A DNA stretch of 6,132 nucleotides from Thermoproteota archaeon (GCA_003661385.1 QMWA01000106.1:1-6132); one strand, 5' to 3'; positions 1-5,728 are shown, counted from the stretch's first letter. Translations and numbers: made by a program. The notes: generated from the letters alone by a model not told the origin.

Positions 1-973
1 CCTATAGCAGCTCCACTACGCTCACAGATCTCAGCTGCAAGAGGCTTAGTTGAGGCAGTCACCAAGGCTAAGCCAGCTGCAAGAAGCGCAGCTGAAGCGG
101 CAGCAGCTGCAGCAGACCTCCTAGCAGACAAGGCCATAAGGGAAGTAGCTAGTAGAGCTAGCCCTAGAGCAATGGGCTTACCCCTCCCAGCCCTATCGCT
201 CAAGTAGCCTGCTAGAGGCTTCAGGAAGGCCATCACAGCAATCATGAAGCTCAGCAAGAGTCCAGAAAGCCACTCAGCTCCCCTCATAGACTCGAATAGA
301 GGCAGGTAAGTCTCGAAAGCTTGATACCCCATGTAGCATGAGGCTTCAACAGCCCCAACCAAAGCCACACCCCAGCTCAACCCAAATCCACCAGCAGCCC
401 CAGCCCTCCCCCTAGCTTCACTCACCTGGCTCAAGAGCAAGAGCACAACAGCGCCTGTAGCTGAGCACAGCAAGAACACGGGGTGAAAGCCTCTCAAGTA
501 AATCAGGGCTCCAGCTATACGAGGAGCCAGAGCCCTACCAGCTAGCATAAGTGAAGAAAGCAGCCCCATAAAAGCCCCCTATGCTCAGGGTACAAGTCAG
601 ACACCAAAGCATATGAGACTGGGACAAATATGGCTGTAGCAGCCCCATAGTAAGCCCTGACAGCAGCAAGGCTCAAAGCACCCCTAGCAGCAAAGTAAAG
701 CAAGGGAGCAGATAGGAAAACAACACCACTAGCCAAGAGAAGCCTCCTACGCCCATACAAATCCGAAAGCCACCCACCAATAAAGTTAACGAATATACCC
801 GTCACAGTTGAAGCAGAGCAGACAACACCTATAGCAGCAAGCCCAAGCCCAAGGCTCCTAGCATAAAGAGGGAGAGTAGGAGCCTTACTCATCGTAGACC
901 CAAGTATAGCAAAAAACCCAGCAGCAAAAACAAAAACAACCCTACGCAACAAACCACCACCAGGCCCAAACAC
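1..973 (-). pseudogene. Major facilitator superfamily transporter, frameshifted and cut by the window edge
   Basis: This is an MFS secondary transporter of the inner membrane; the substrate cannot be told. The first frame (973 down to 542, GTG start) gives about 143 residues with hydrophobic helices and the MFS loop 2-3 motif GGWLSDLYGRRR at about residues 66-77. It should continue after PEHRG, but at the C5 run 575-579 the frame is lost and it ends in HLC and a stop. The same protein resumes in the next frame as GAFMGLLSSLMLAGRALAP and stays open for about 190 residues to position 1, including the second-half motif GYLSDRAGRGKP (loop 8-9). Adding one base to the C5 run would restore a single protein. 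About 330 residues are visible of a family that usually has 380-420, so the C-terminus lies outside. The GTG has no clear ribosome site; a leaderless start is possible. A sequencing error in the homopolymer is the alternative to a true pseudogene. Confidence 0.85.
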
Positions 974-1435
974 TACACATTAAAAGCATCAGCAGCCAGC
1001 AAAGCTCTTTATGCCAAATCCCTACTCTACCCCAAACCCAAGTATCACATGGCCTCACTCAACCTTCCAAGGTTCTATGGCATCACTTTTACAGCTGGCC
1101 AGAAGATCCTACCTCTTCTAAGGCCACCCTCAAGGCTAGCTTACACTCTGAGAGCACTCGATAAGCTTCATAGGACATCATCCCTCACACCACCTCCCTG
1201 ATGCCACTAGATGGAAGTTGGGAAGAATATCATCTGATCCTCCACCTCCGATAGAGTAGCTTGATGCCAGCTTCCTACTATCCAACTTAAAGTGCAAGAT
1301 AGGTCTCTAGTTTGGCTCTGGTGCGCTTAAGAAGCCTCCATTGTCTCTTGAGCCACTTATGCTTGGGGCTTGTGGAGACAATTTCCTTTTACTGCTAGAG
1401 TTCTTTAGCTGTGTTTGATGTGTCATTTTGGTTTT
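974..1435. other. Gene-poor stretch between the MFS gene and the AbiE-like operon
   Basis: Nothing here can be assigned to a known family. Forward and reverse frames are interrupted by stops every 20-50 codons. A 50-codon plus-strand frame beginning at ATG 1049 and a 30-codon minus-strand frame at 1089-1181 are open, but neither has recognisable similarity. From about 1200 to 1417 one plus frame is open except for two stops, which could mark an old gene but is not distinctive. The 974-1010 part should hold the MFS promoter; only weak TATA-like runs are seen there. Confidence 0.5.
1089..1181 (-). CDS. Possible 30-residue small protein with a strong ribosome binding site
   Basis: A minus-strand frame of 30 codons starts with two ATG codons (MMSYEAYRVLSECKLALRVA...) and ends at TAA. 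The reverse strand carries GGAGGTG at 1197-1191, nine bases before the first ATG, an excellent match to the archaeal anti-Shine-Dalgarno sequence. The peptide is helical and amphipathic. I recognise no family, and the opposite strand is also open over this stretch, so the frame may be chance or the head of a truncated gene. Confidence 0.2.
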   Translation of the reverse strand: MMSYEAYRVLSECKLALRVALEEVGSSGQL

Positions 1436-1488
1436 AAAGGTGACATATCTTTAAATAGTTTACGTGCCATATTATGTCGAAAGGTGAC
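1436..1488 (+). repeat. Nine-base direct repeat flanking the TATA box
   Basis: AAAGGTGAC occurs at 1436-1444 and again at 1480-1488, either side of the TATA box. The second copy contains the GGTGA ribosome site used by the GTG at 1493. Bacterial AbiEi antitoxins repress their own promoter through repeated operator sites, so an operator role is possible, but this is inference. Confidence 0.35.
1450..1457 (+). promoter_or_regulatory. TATA box of the AbiE-like operon
   Basis: TTTAAATA fits an archaeal TATA box. Transcription would start about 25-30 bases later, near 1478-1484, just ahead of the GTG start at 1493. A second, weaker element (TTTTAAAG) lies at 1432-1439. Confidence 0.55.
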
Positions 1489-1492
1489 TACA

Positions 1493-2200
1493 GTGTACTT
1501 GGAGAGCTTTAGGGCAGCATTAGCCAGGAGCTGGTCGGGGAGCTTATTTAGAGTTAGAGATGCTGAAAGAGTGCATCCTAGGGCTAAGGAGTATTTGCAT
1601 AGGTTAAGCAAGAGCGGCGTGGTAAGGCGTATTAGCTGGGGCTGGTATTACATACCTGAAAGCTACAGAGACCCCTGGGACTTCCTAGCTAAGGATAAGG
1701 GGTTTAAGGTTGTGATCAAGCAGACAGCAGCGAGCATATGGAACTACGATTTCATCCACCGAGACATATACCGCCTAGCAGTCGAGGACAGATCCTATAA
1801 GAGGGCTTTAGAGGACTTCGCGGAGCAGATGGGCTGGAAGTTTGAAGTCGAATACCATGATAAGGTTCCCTATGAGTATATGAGAGTCGATGGCCTGCTC
1901 ATTGAAACTCCAGAGTCCTGTATAGTAAGCTGCATATCTGAGTGGTCCTTCACAGATGCCCTAGCAGTCCTCTACTTCAGGAGAAATGAAGTGGACTTTA
2001 AGAAGCTAAGGAGGATGGCCAGATGGAAGCGCATATCCAGAACTGATATCAGAGCCTGGATAGCAATAAAATACGGCTGTAGCCTATTAAACAGGAAGTT
2101 GGGGAGACAAATCTTCAAGGTTAAACCCACCAGCTTAAAGCATGATGATATCAGAGAGCTGGTAAATGAGGCTGTCGAAAAGGTGATAGAATTCGCCTAG
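1493..2200 (+). CDS. AbiEi-like antitoxin/transcriptional regulator (type IV toxin-antitoxin system)
   Basis: About 235 residues. Residues 18-56 form a winged-helix DNA-binding domain of the AbiEi type: LFRVRDAERVHP, then a recognition helix, then the wing with the characteristic GVVRRISWGWYYIP. The remainder is the AbiEi C-terminal region. In AbiE systems this protein neutralises the partner nucleotidyltransferase without forming a stable complex, and represses the shared promoter. The next gene, starting 13 bases after the stop, is that partner type, which supports the call. I chose GTG 1493 because AGGTGA (1482-1487) lies five bases upstream and the TATA box at 1450-1457 fits. Starts at TTG 1415, ATG 1418 or GTG 1484 are in frame, but the first two would add residues encoded by the promoter. 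The frame is intact. Archaeal AbiEi homologues are often only annotated as hypothetical proteins. Confidence 0.78.
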   Translation: MYLESFRAALARSWSGSLFRVRDAERVHPRAKEYLHRLSKSGVVRRISWGWYYIPESYRDPWDFLAKDKGFKVVIKQTAASIWNYDFIHRDIYRLAVEDRSYKRALEDFAEQMGWKFEVEYHDKVPYEYMRVDGLLIETPESCIVSCISEWSFTDALAVLYFRRNEVDFKKLRRMARWKRISRTDIRAWIAIKYGCSLLNRKLGRQIFKVKPTSLKHDDIRELVNEAVEKVIEFA

Positions 2201-2213
2201 AGCTATAGAACTG

Positions 2214-2468
2214 ATGAAGCACCGCGAGGAGGAAATACTTAAGGCTCTGAAGCACTTATCTAAAAGGACGAATGAGTTCAGCAATCCCAGAATTCTCCTA
2301 ATAGGAGGCTATGCCCTAAGAGCTTTCATCTCCTTAACGAGGTTTACGAGAGACTGCGACTTTGCACTCAAGGGAGAAAAGAGATGGGCTATAGACTGGA
2401 TACGCTACCTCCTTCCAGAGGGATTTTCCATCGAGTATCTAGAGAAACGTGGTAGCTACGCTTTATGA
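2214..2468 (+). CDS. AbiEii-like nucleotidyltransferase toxin, N-terminal part (split gene)
   Basis: Eighty-four residues carrying the nucleotidyltransferase signature: IGGYAL with the glycine pair at residues 31-32, then TRFTRDCDF with the two metal-binding aspartates at residues 47 and 49. This is the first half of an AbiEii/AbiGii-type (DUF1814) enzyme, which transfers nucleotides to a cellular target, in studied relatives the tRNA acceptor end. It stops at TGA 2466-2468 after GSYAL, whereas the family needs roughly 240 residues in one chain. The missing part follows at once in another frame. The start ATG is 13 bases after the antitoxin stop and has no clear ribosome site, so translation is probably coupled. 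Alone this part lacks the third acidic residue and should be inactive. Confidence 0.75.
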   Translation: MKHREEEILKALKHLSKRTNEFSNPRILLIGGYALRAFISLTRFTRDCDFALKGEKRWAIDWIRYLLPEGFSIEYLEKRGSYAL

Positions 2469-2944
2469 AGTGTGTTAAGCTCATTAGCCACGGTAATACT
2501 AAGATTAAGGTATCTTTGGATTTCATGGAAGGCGAGATAAGAGGAAGAGAGCCAAAGGATGTGATATTGATAGACGATGCTATGATAAAGGGGTCACAAG
2601 TAACTATTCCAGTAGCTGGTGAGGAGGTTACTGTTCTCGCTCCAAGCTATGCCGATTACTTCATAATGAAGGTGGTCTCCGCCAGACCATCTGACATTCG
2701 AGATCTAGCTTCATTATTGCTGGAGCTAGGACTTCCCTCAGGCTTAATCGAGCGAATAAGACAAATCCTACCTTATCCAGAGGTCTTCAAGTCCAAACTC
2801 GAGGAAAATATAATTCCTGTAATGAAAAGGAAAACCTTCATAGACAGTTGGAAAGGTGTCTTCGGAACCACAAAGTATAGAGAGGAAGACAGAAGGAAGG
2901 TGATTAAGCTACTGGAGAAACTTCTCGAGGAACTACGTGAATAG
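2465..2944 (+). CDS. AbiEii-like nucleotidyltransferase toxin, C-terminal part (split gene)
   Basis: This frame completes the nucleotidyltransferase. It has the third catalytic acidic residue in KIKVSLDFMEG (Asp at residue 19) and the family's later motif APSYADYFIMKVVSARPSDIRD (Lys 69, Arg 74, Asp 77, Asp 80), followed by a helical C-terminus. Its ATG overlaps the stop of the N-terminal part as ATGA. One extra T at the short T run near 2462-2464 would join both parts as ...SYAFMKCVKLISHG..., about 243 residues, the expected length. So this is either a frameshifted pseudogene, a read error, or a natural two-polypeptide enzyme made by stop-start coupling. The lack of any normal N-terminus on this part makes a recent frameshift the simplest view. 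Confidence 0.75.
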   Translation: MKCVKLISHGNTKIKVSLDFMEGEIRGREPKDVILIDDAMIKGSQVTIPVAGEEVTVLAPSYADYFIMKVVSARPSDIRDLASLLLELGLPSGLIERIRQILPYPEVFKSKLEENIIPVMKRKTFIDSWKGVFGTTKYREEDRRKVIKLLEKLLEELRE

Positions 2945-2954
2945 CAGGCTGTCA

Positions 2955-2973
2955 AAACTTTATATAAAAGTTT
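2955..2973. promoter_or_regulatory. Symmetric TATA-like element without a following gene
   Basis: AAACTT, seven bases TATATAA, then AAGTTT form an inverted repeat around a strong TATA-like core. On the plus strand transcription would begin near 2990-2995, yet no start codon with a reasonable frame follows. It may be the promoter of a lost gene or of an untranslated RNA. Confidence 0.4.
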
Positions 2974-2998
2974 GTGCTCTAGAGCTTAAGACACAATC

Positions 2999-3307
2999 TC
3001 ATAAAGCCATAAGAAGTTTAAGAAAAGCCAGAAAGCCCGCTGAGAGCAGCTTTAGAGTGTGAAAGCTAAGCACCCTGAGCCAGAGGCTGTTGTAAATGCA
3101 GTCAACTAGGTTTGGCTTATGGTTAGTGTCTGAATGGCATTAAGCTGAATGCGTGATTAGTAACCCATTGGCTATTGCAGCTATGCTACCTGGGTAGTAG
3201 AGTAGCGTAGACTCTATTAGCATTATGGCTCCAGCTACGGTTAAAGCTCCTACAGTTTAGAATAGCGATGATGTAAGGGACTTTGGTATGGAGACCTTAA
3301 CTTGCTC
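2999..3307 (-). pseudogene. Possible decayed hydrophobic protein gene
   Basis: One minus-strand frame reads from 3307 to a stop at 2999-3001 with only two internal TAA codons. The first part reads VKVSIPKSLTSSLF, stop, then TVGALTVAGAIMLIES and TLLYYPGSIAAIANGLLITH, which looks like a membrane segment. The second part, after another TAA, ends SFHTLKLLSAGFLAFLKLL. No start or family is recognisable. On the plus strand a short frame near 3000-3110 is also partly open, so the choice of strand is uncertain. Confidence 0.25.
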
Positions 3308-3385
3308 ACTCTAAAGCCTCACTCTAGAACTCAGCTTTAGCGTATAGAATAAGCTTAGACATAGGTGAGGTAAGGGCAGCTTGCG

Positions 3386-3739
3386 TTAGAGTTCGGTAGC
3401 CATGGGCTGCTTCCACTGGGGCTTAAGGCTAGCATAAGCTGGTAGGCTAGTGTTCAATGGAGCTAAAATAGCCCCTATCCTAGAGCAGGCGAACAAAGCC
3501 TCCAAAACCTCAACCCTACCCCAAGACAGCACCGCTACAACATCCCCCAGCCCCACACCAAGCTCACTACACATATACCCCGCAAGACGCTTGGCCCTCT
3601 CACTAAGATCCCTGAAGGAAAACCTCCTAACAGCTCCAGCTGCGTCATCAGCTAGCGCAACCCAACCTGGAGTAAGCTCAGCCCTCCTCTCAACCCACGT
3701 ATTTACCCAAAACCCCCTATATGCAATGGCCTCCTGCAT
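3386..3739 (-). pseudogene. Acyl-CoA synthetase (AMP-binding family), truncated N-terminal fragment
   Basis: The 117-residue product begins MQEAIAYRGFWVNTWVERRA and continues through ARRFSFRDLSERAKRLAGY-like sequence (residues 40-55) to DVVAVLSWGRVEVLEALFA and IGAILAPLNTSLP (to about residue 100). This is the N-terminal start of an adenylate-forming acid-CoA ligase. Such enzymes have about 500-560 residues; the AMP-binding P-loop, the adenylation core and the CoA-binding C-domain are all missing. After residue ~101 the sequence turns into unrelated YASLKPQWKQPMATEL and stops, so the rest was deleted near 3440. ATG 3739 is preferred over GTG 3766 because GGTGG precedes it by four bases and the family starts at this point. 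A second, more decayed copy lies at 4621-4728. The fragment cannot be catalytic. Confidence 0.85.
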
Positions 3740-3815
3740 CAAGCCACCATAACCCACAGCTACCACATGATTTAAAGATGCAGCCTAAGCAGGCAGCTCA
3801 AATAGCTTAAACACC
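3622..3815 (-). repeat. Copy A of a duplicated segment (promoter and 5' end of acyl-CoA synthetase)
   Basis: This segment matches 4623-4791 in the same orientation. The best-kept blocks are 17 identical bases around the start codon (3733-3749), the TATA box context GATTTAAAGAT, AGCGCAACCCA and CTTAAACACC. It is longer than copy B because B has small deletions, including about 16 bases between TATA box and start. Confidence 0.75.
3771..3777 (-). promoter_or_regulatory. TATA box of the truncated acyl-CoA synthetase
   Basis: The minus strand reads ATCTTTAAATCA here, about 32 bases before the ATG at 3739. The same box, in the same context, is kept in the second copy at 4743-4750, showing that the duplicated segment includes promoter and 5' end. 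Confidence 0.5.
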
Positions 3816-4002
3816 TCATCCATTGCGCGCAGGATAGCAGCCAGCAGGCTACCTAGGCTAAAGCCGCCAGCAACCCTTTTAGGCTACCGCTGAAGGCACA
3901 GAGCATAGCATGCCTCCAGCTAAACCCGACTGCAAGACCTTCATCAAGCAGCCACACAGTCCAAATCTGAAGCCTACGCCCCCGAGGCCGCAGCCACACA
4001 CC
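3785..4002 (-). pseudogene. Decayed 3' end of an unidentified gene upstream of the acyl-CoA synthetase
   Basis: A minus-strand frame open from 4002 reads GVWLRPRGRRLQIWTVWLLD, then EGLAVGFSWRHAMLCAFSGS, and reaches a frame break at the AAAAGGG run (3874-3880). With one extra base it continues RVAGGFSLGSLLAAILRAMD and EVFKLFELPA to a TAG at 3785-3787, a few bases before the acyl-CoA synthetase promoter. The last part is echoed in the copy near 4791. I recognise no family. The reading depends on one assumed indel and upstream it starts straight after a stop, so at most a remnant is present. Confidence 0.3.
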
Positions 4003-4046
4003 CTAGGAGCCTACAGCCACAGCCTAAATGCTAGCTGGTGTCCACC

Positions 4047-4631
4047 ATGAGCTGTGATGTCAGCCTAGAGGTCAGGGAGGCCATCCACAGCCTACTGAAG
4101 ATGATGTACTCGCTCAGCAGCAGGCTCATATGGAAGGCTCAAGAAGCCCTAAACTCACCTAGCCAGCCTACACCACCTGCATTCGACCTGATAGACTGCC
4201 TGCCATTCGACGAAGCCCTACTAGTCTGCGCCCACCTGCTGAAAGAAGGCTTCAAGCATGGAAGAGACTTCAAAGTCTATAGGTGCGGCCCCAGCTACGG
4301 CATCACACTCGGGGAGAAGGCATCAAAGGCTACCAGCCAGCTGATCCAAGACCTCCAAGCTGCTAGAGTCATCCAGAAGCTAGCCACAGAAGTCCTAAGG
4401 GAGTGGAGGAGCTCAGCTGGAAGGAGGTGCGGCGACGTCTACGAGGCCATCGAGCTCGCCTCCATGGCTGCAGCTGAAAGAAGCAAGCTAAGCAGCAGAA
4501 GATGCCCACAATGCGGAAGAAACACAGGGGTAGAGGTAAAGGAAGCCCTACACGGAAGAACCTACGTGATCTCTGCGAGATGGATATGCTGCAACCACAG
4601 GGAAAAAGCCACCATATCACTCACCTACTAA
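4047..4631 (+). CDS. Unrecognised protein with C-terminal zinc ribbon
   Basis: About 194 residues, intact. I do not recognise the family. The N-terminal two-thirds are helical and charged (EVREAIHSLLKMMYSLSSRL; later KASKATSQLIQDLQAARVIQ), with isolated cysteines. The last 45 residues form a likely zinc-binding module: RRCPQCGRN (CxxC) followed 24 residues later by ICCNH (CC-x-H), in the pattern of a rubredoxin-like or treble-clef ribbon. Such modules bind nucleic acid or protein, so an accessory or defence role is possible but unproven. ATG 4047 is chosen because GGTG (4037-4040) lies six bases before it; GTG 4038 is the alternative and adds three residues. The gene has no partner on its strand and is bracketed by two direct copies of acyl-CoA synthetase 5' DNA on the other strand. 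Its stop lies inside the edge of copy B. Confidence 0.7.
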   Translation: MSCDVSLEVREAIHSLLKMMYSLSSRLIWKAQEALNSPSQPTPPAFDLIDCLPFDEALLVCAHLLKEGFKHGRDFKVYRCGPSYGITLGEKASKATSQLIQDLQAARVIQKLATEVLREWRSSAGRRCGDVYEAIELASMAAAERSKLSSRRCPQCGRNTGVEVKEALHGRTYVISARWICCNHREKATISLTY

Positions 4632-4728
4632 CATGGCAGCAGAACCCATAAGCCAGCGCAACCCAGCCCAAGCTCACCCTCCCCTCAATGTATTTATCCA
4701 AACCCTCATACACAATAGCACCCTGCAT
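4621..4728 (-). pseudogene. Second, decayed acyl-CoA synthetase 5' remnant
   Basis: The minus strand reads MQGAIVYEGLDKYIEGRVSL and then GWVALAYGFCCHVSR before TGA, 35 residues. It corresponds in frame to MQEAIAYRGFWVNTWVERRA...GWVALADDAAGAVRR of copy A, with gaps that are multiples of three, then stops. The distance from TATA box to ATG is only about 15 bases, compared with 31 in copy A, so transcription would begin inside or after the start codon. It is a paralogous leftover, not a working gene. It overlaps the end of the zinc-ribbon gene by 11 bases on the opposite strand. Confidence 0.6.
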
Positions 4729-4791
4729 CAAGCCACCACACGATTTAAAGATACAACCTAAGGCAAAGCAGCCCAAACACACTTAAACACC
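4623..4791 (-). repeat. Copy B of the duplicated acyl-CoA synthetase 5' segment
   Basis: Copy B aligns with 3622-3815 over its whole length with substitutions and a few deletions. The homology starts within the last nine bases of the zinc-ribbon gene and ends next to the VapBC promoter. It keeps the TATA box (4743-4750), the GGTGG ribosome site and the ATG at 4728. Confidence 0.75.
4782..4788 (+). promoter_or_regulatory. Possible TATA box of the VapBC pair
   Basis: CTTAAAC on the plus strand is about 26-30 bases before ATG 4814, the spacing expected for a leaderless transcript. The box lies inside copy B, so it would have been supplied by the antisense side of the duplicated segment. Confidence 0.35.
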
Positions 4792-4813
4792 CCAACTTGC
4801 ACCACTAGTGCAC

Positions 4814-5027
4814 ATGAATGAAGAGGGAGCATACTGATACCAGGGGAGCTAAGAGAGAAGAGCAAGTGCAGAGTGTTTAAGCCAGAGGGGCAGGTGATGG
4901 AGCCATATTCCTAGAGCCCCTAGATACAGCTGTAAGAAGGCTTGGAGGGAAGTACAGAGGGGTGCTAAAAGCCAGCATAGAGGAACTCGAGGAAGTAGAA
5001 GAGAAGTACCTTAGGAGCAAGGGTTAG
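4814..5027 (+). pseudogene. VapB-type antitoxin, AbrB-like, frameshifted
   Basis: Three frame pieces join into one antitoxin-like protein. ATG 4814 gives MNE, then with a one-base correction GSILIPGELREKSKCRVFK and PEGQVMEPY, a pattern typical of the AbrB/MazE swapped-hairpin DNA-binding fold (compare GxxxIPxxLRE). A second correction near 4908-4912 (TATTCC) leads to FLEPLDTAVRRLGGKYRGVL and KASIEELEEVEEKYLRSKG, the toxin-binding tail, ending at TAG 5025-5027. It sits three bases before the PIN toxin, the usual VapBC order. VapB proteins bind and inhibit the toxin and repress the operon. With two frame breaks it should not be made intact. The tail is well supported; the start is less so. Confidence 0.5.
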
Positions 5028-5030
5028 GAT

Positions 5031-5461
5031 ATGATCGCCTACAGGATCCTACTTGATGCAGATGTATTCATGTCCTACTTGACTGCAACAACTTATACAG
5101 GCATGCCTGAAATTATAGATGCCATCCTGAAGGACGCCTATAGCATACACGTCCTCTGAAGTCTATAGCGACATAATAGCAGCTCTCAGAAGCAGTGGAG
5201 TCCCATTGCCTAAAGTCATAGAGTTCATAGAGGATATAGCTAAGATGCCACCTGAGCCACTGCCTCTCACACCTGAGATCGCAGCTGAAGCTCTGAGGCT
5301 CTACGAGAAACAACCACGGCCCTAGAAGGCTCCACTACTTCGACTCATATCACATAGCTACAGCAAAACACTACAACCTACCACTACTAACAAGCGACAG
5401 ATACATCATAACACACTCAAGAGAGCTTGAAGTCAGAGTGATAGACCTCAGAAGGCTGTGA
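5031..5461 (+). pseudogene. vapC: VapC-type PIN-domain ribonuclease toxin, two frameshifts
   Basis: PIN toxins are metal-dependent ribonucleases that cut RNA. From ATG 5031 the first piece reads MIAYRILLDADVFMSYLTAT with the first conserved Asp (residue 9) and ends at TGA 5157-5159 after 42 residues. Removing one C at 5153-5154 leads to SEVYSDIIAALRSSGVPLPK with the conserved Glu. That piece runs to YEK and a TAG at 5323-5325. Removing one C at 5311 leads to NHGPRRLHYFDSYHIATAKH and NLPLLTSDRYIITHSRELEV with the last two acidic residues, to TGA 5459-5461. The repaired protein has about 142 residues, normal for VapC, and all four acidic positions. The gene is thus recently broken rather than ancient debris, or it contains read errors. 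Confidence 0.85.
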
Positions 5462-5494
5462 ACTGCTGCTACATCGACAGCAGCCTCACCCTAG

Positions 5495-5728
5495 CTCAGC
5501 AAGCCACCAACAACCTTCACCTGCAAGGAGCACGCCAACTTAGCCGTACACCCACGGACAGCATGCTGCCAGCTTCAGGAGACCCCTTAGACCATAGGAG
5601 ATGAAGCTGGCAGCATAATCTCATTACCTGCTGCCCTAGCAGCTGCAGGCCTTATAGCAGAAGTATCACCTCTAACATCATTTGAAGCAGCTTACCTACT
5701 TCCCCATACAAGAATGCTGAGGCTATAG
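5495..5728 (+). pseudogene. Remnant of an unidentified gene with an internal amber codon
   Basis: One frame reads LSKPPTTFTCKEHANLAVHP and RTACCQLQETP to a TAG at 5588-5590, and continues in the same frame TIGDEAGSIISLPAALAAAG, LIAEVSPLTSFEAAYLLPHT and RMLRL to TAG 5726-5728. The second part has good protein-like composition (alanine-rich helix, then a turn). No start with a ribosome site is present and another in-frame TAG precedes it at 5492-5494. I do not recognise the family. It lies between the VapC stop and the promoter of the next gene. Confidence 0.35.
5563..5616. repeat. Perfect 15-bp inverted repeat
   Basis: ATGCTGCCAGCTTCA at 5563-5577 and its exact reverse complement at 5602-5616 are separated by 24 bases. 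The arms could form a hairpin or be the ends of an inverted duplication. There is no T run after it, so it is not a typical terminator. The right arm lies within the remnant frame (DEAGSI). Confidence 0.7.

Noticed and set aside
1423-1611. Minus-strand 62-codon open frame
   Set aside because: It lies antisense to the AbiEi-like gene and its promoter, has no ribosome site and no protein-like pattern.
2773-2955. Minus-strand 60-codon serine-rich frame
   Set aside because: Antisense to the lysine/glutamate-rich end of the nucleotidyltransferase, which explains the serine and leucine runs.
3255-3262. GATGATG resembling a C box of a C/D guide RNA
   Set aside because: No CTGA D or D' box follows at usable spacing, so a guide RNA is not supported.
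3450-3752. Plus-strand 100-codon open frame over the synthetase fragment
   Set aside because: It is the complementary shadow of a clear AMP-binding N-terminus; serine/proline-rich composition reflects the other strand's codons.
4369-4620. Minus-strand 83-codon open frame
   Set aside because: It is antisense to the zinc-ribbon gene; arginine/leucine-rich low-complexity composition is typical of a shadow frame.
4798-4812. Small palindrome TGCAC-CACTA-GTGCA before the antitoxin
   Set aside because: Five-base arms are common by chance; not listed as a site, though an operator cannot be excluded.
5113-5313. Minus-strand 66-codon frame
   Set aside because: Antisense to the PIN toxin, which has clear motifs on the plus strand.
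5588-5590. In-frame TAG as a pyrrolysine codon
   Set aside because: The frame has no start, another TAG lies just upstream, and nothing in the window points to pyrrolysine use; decay is simpler.
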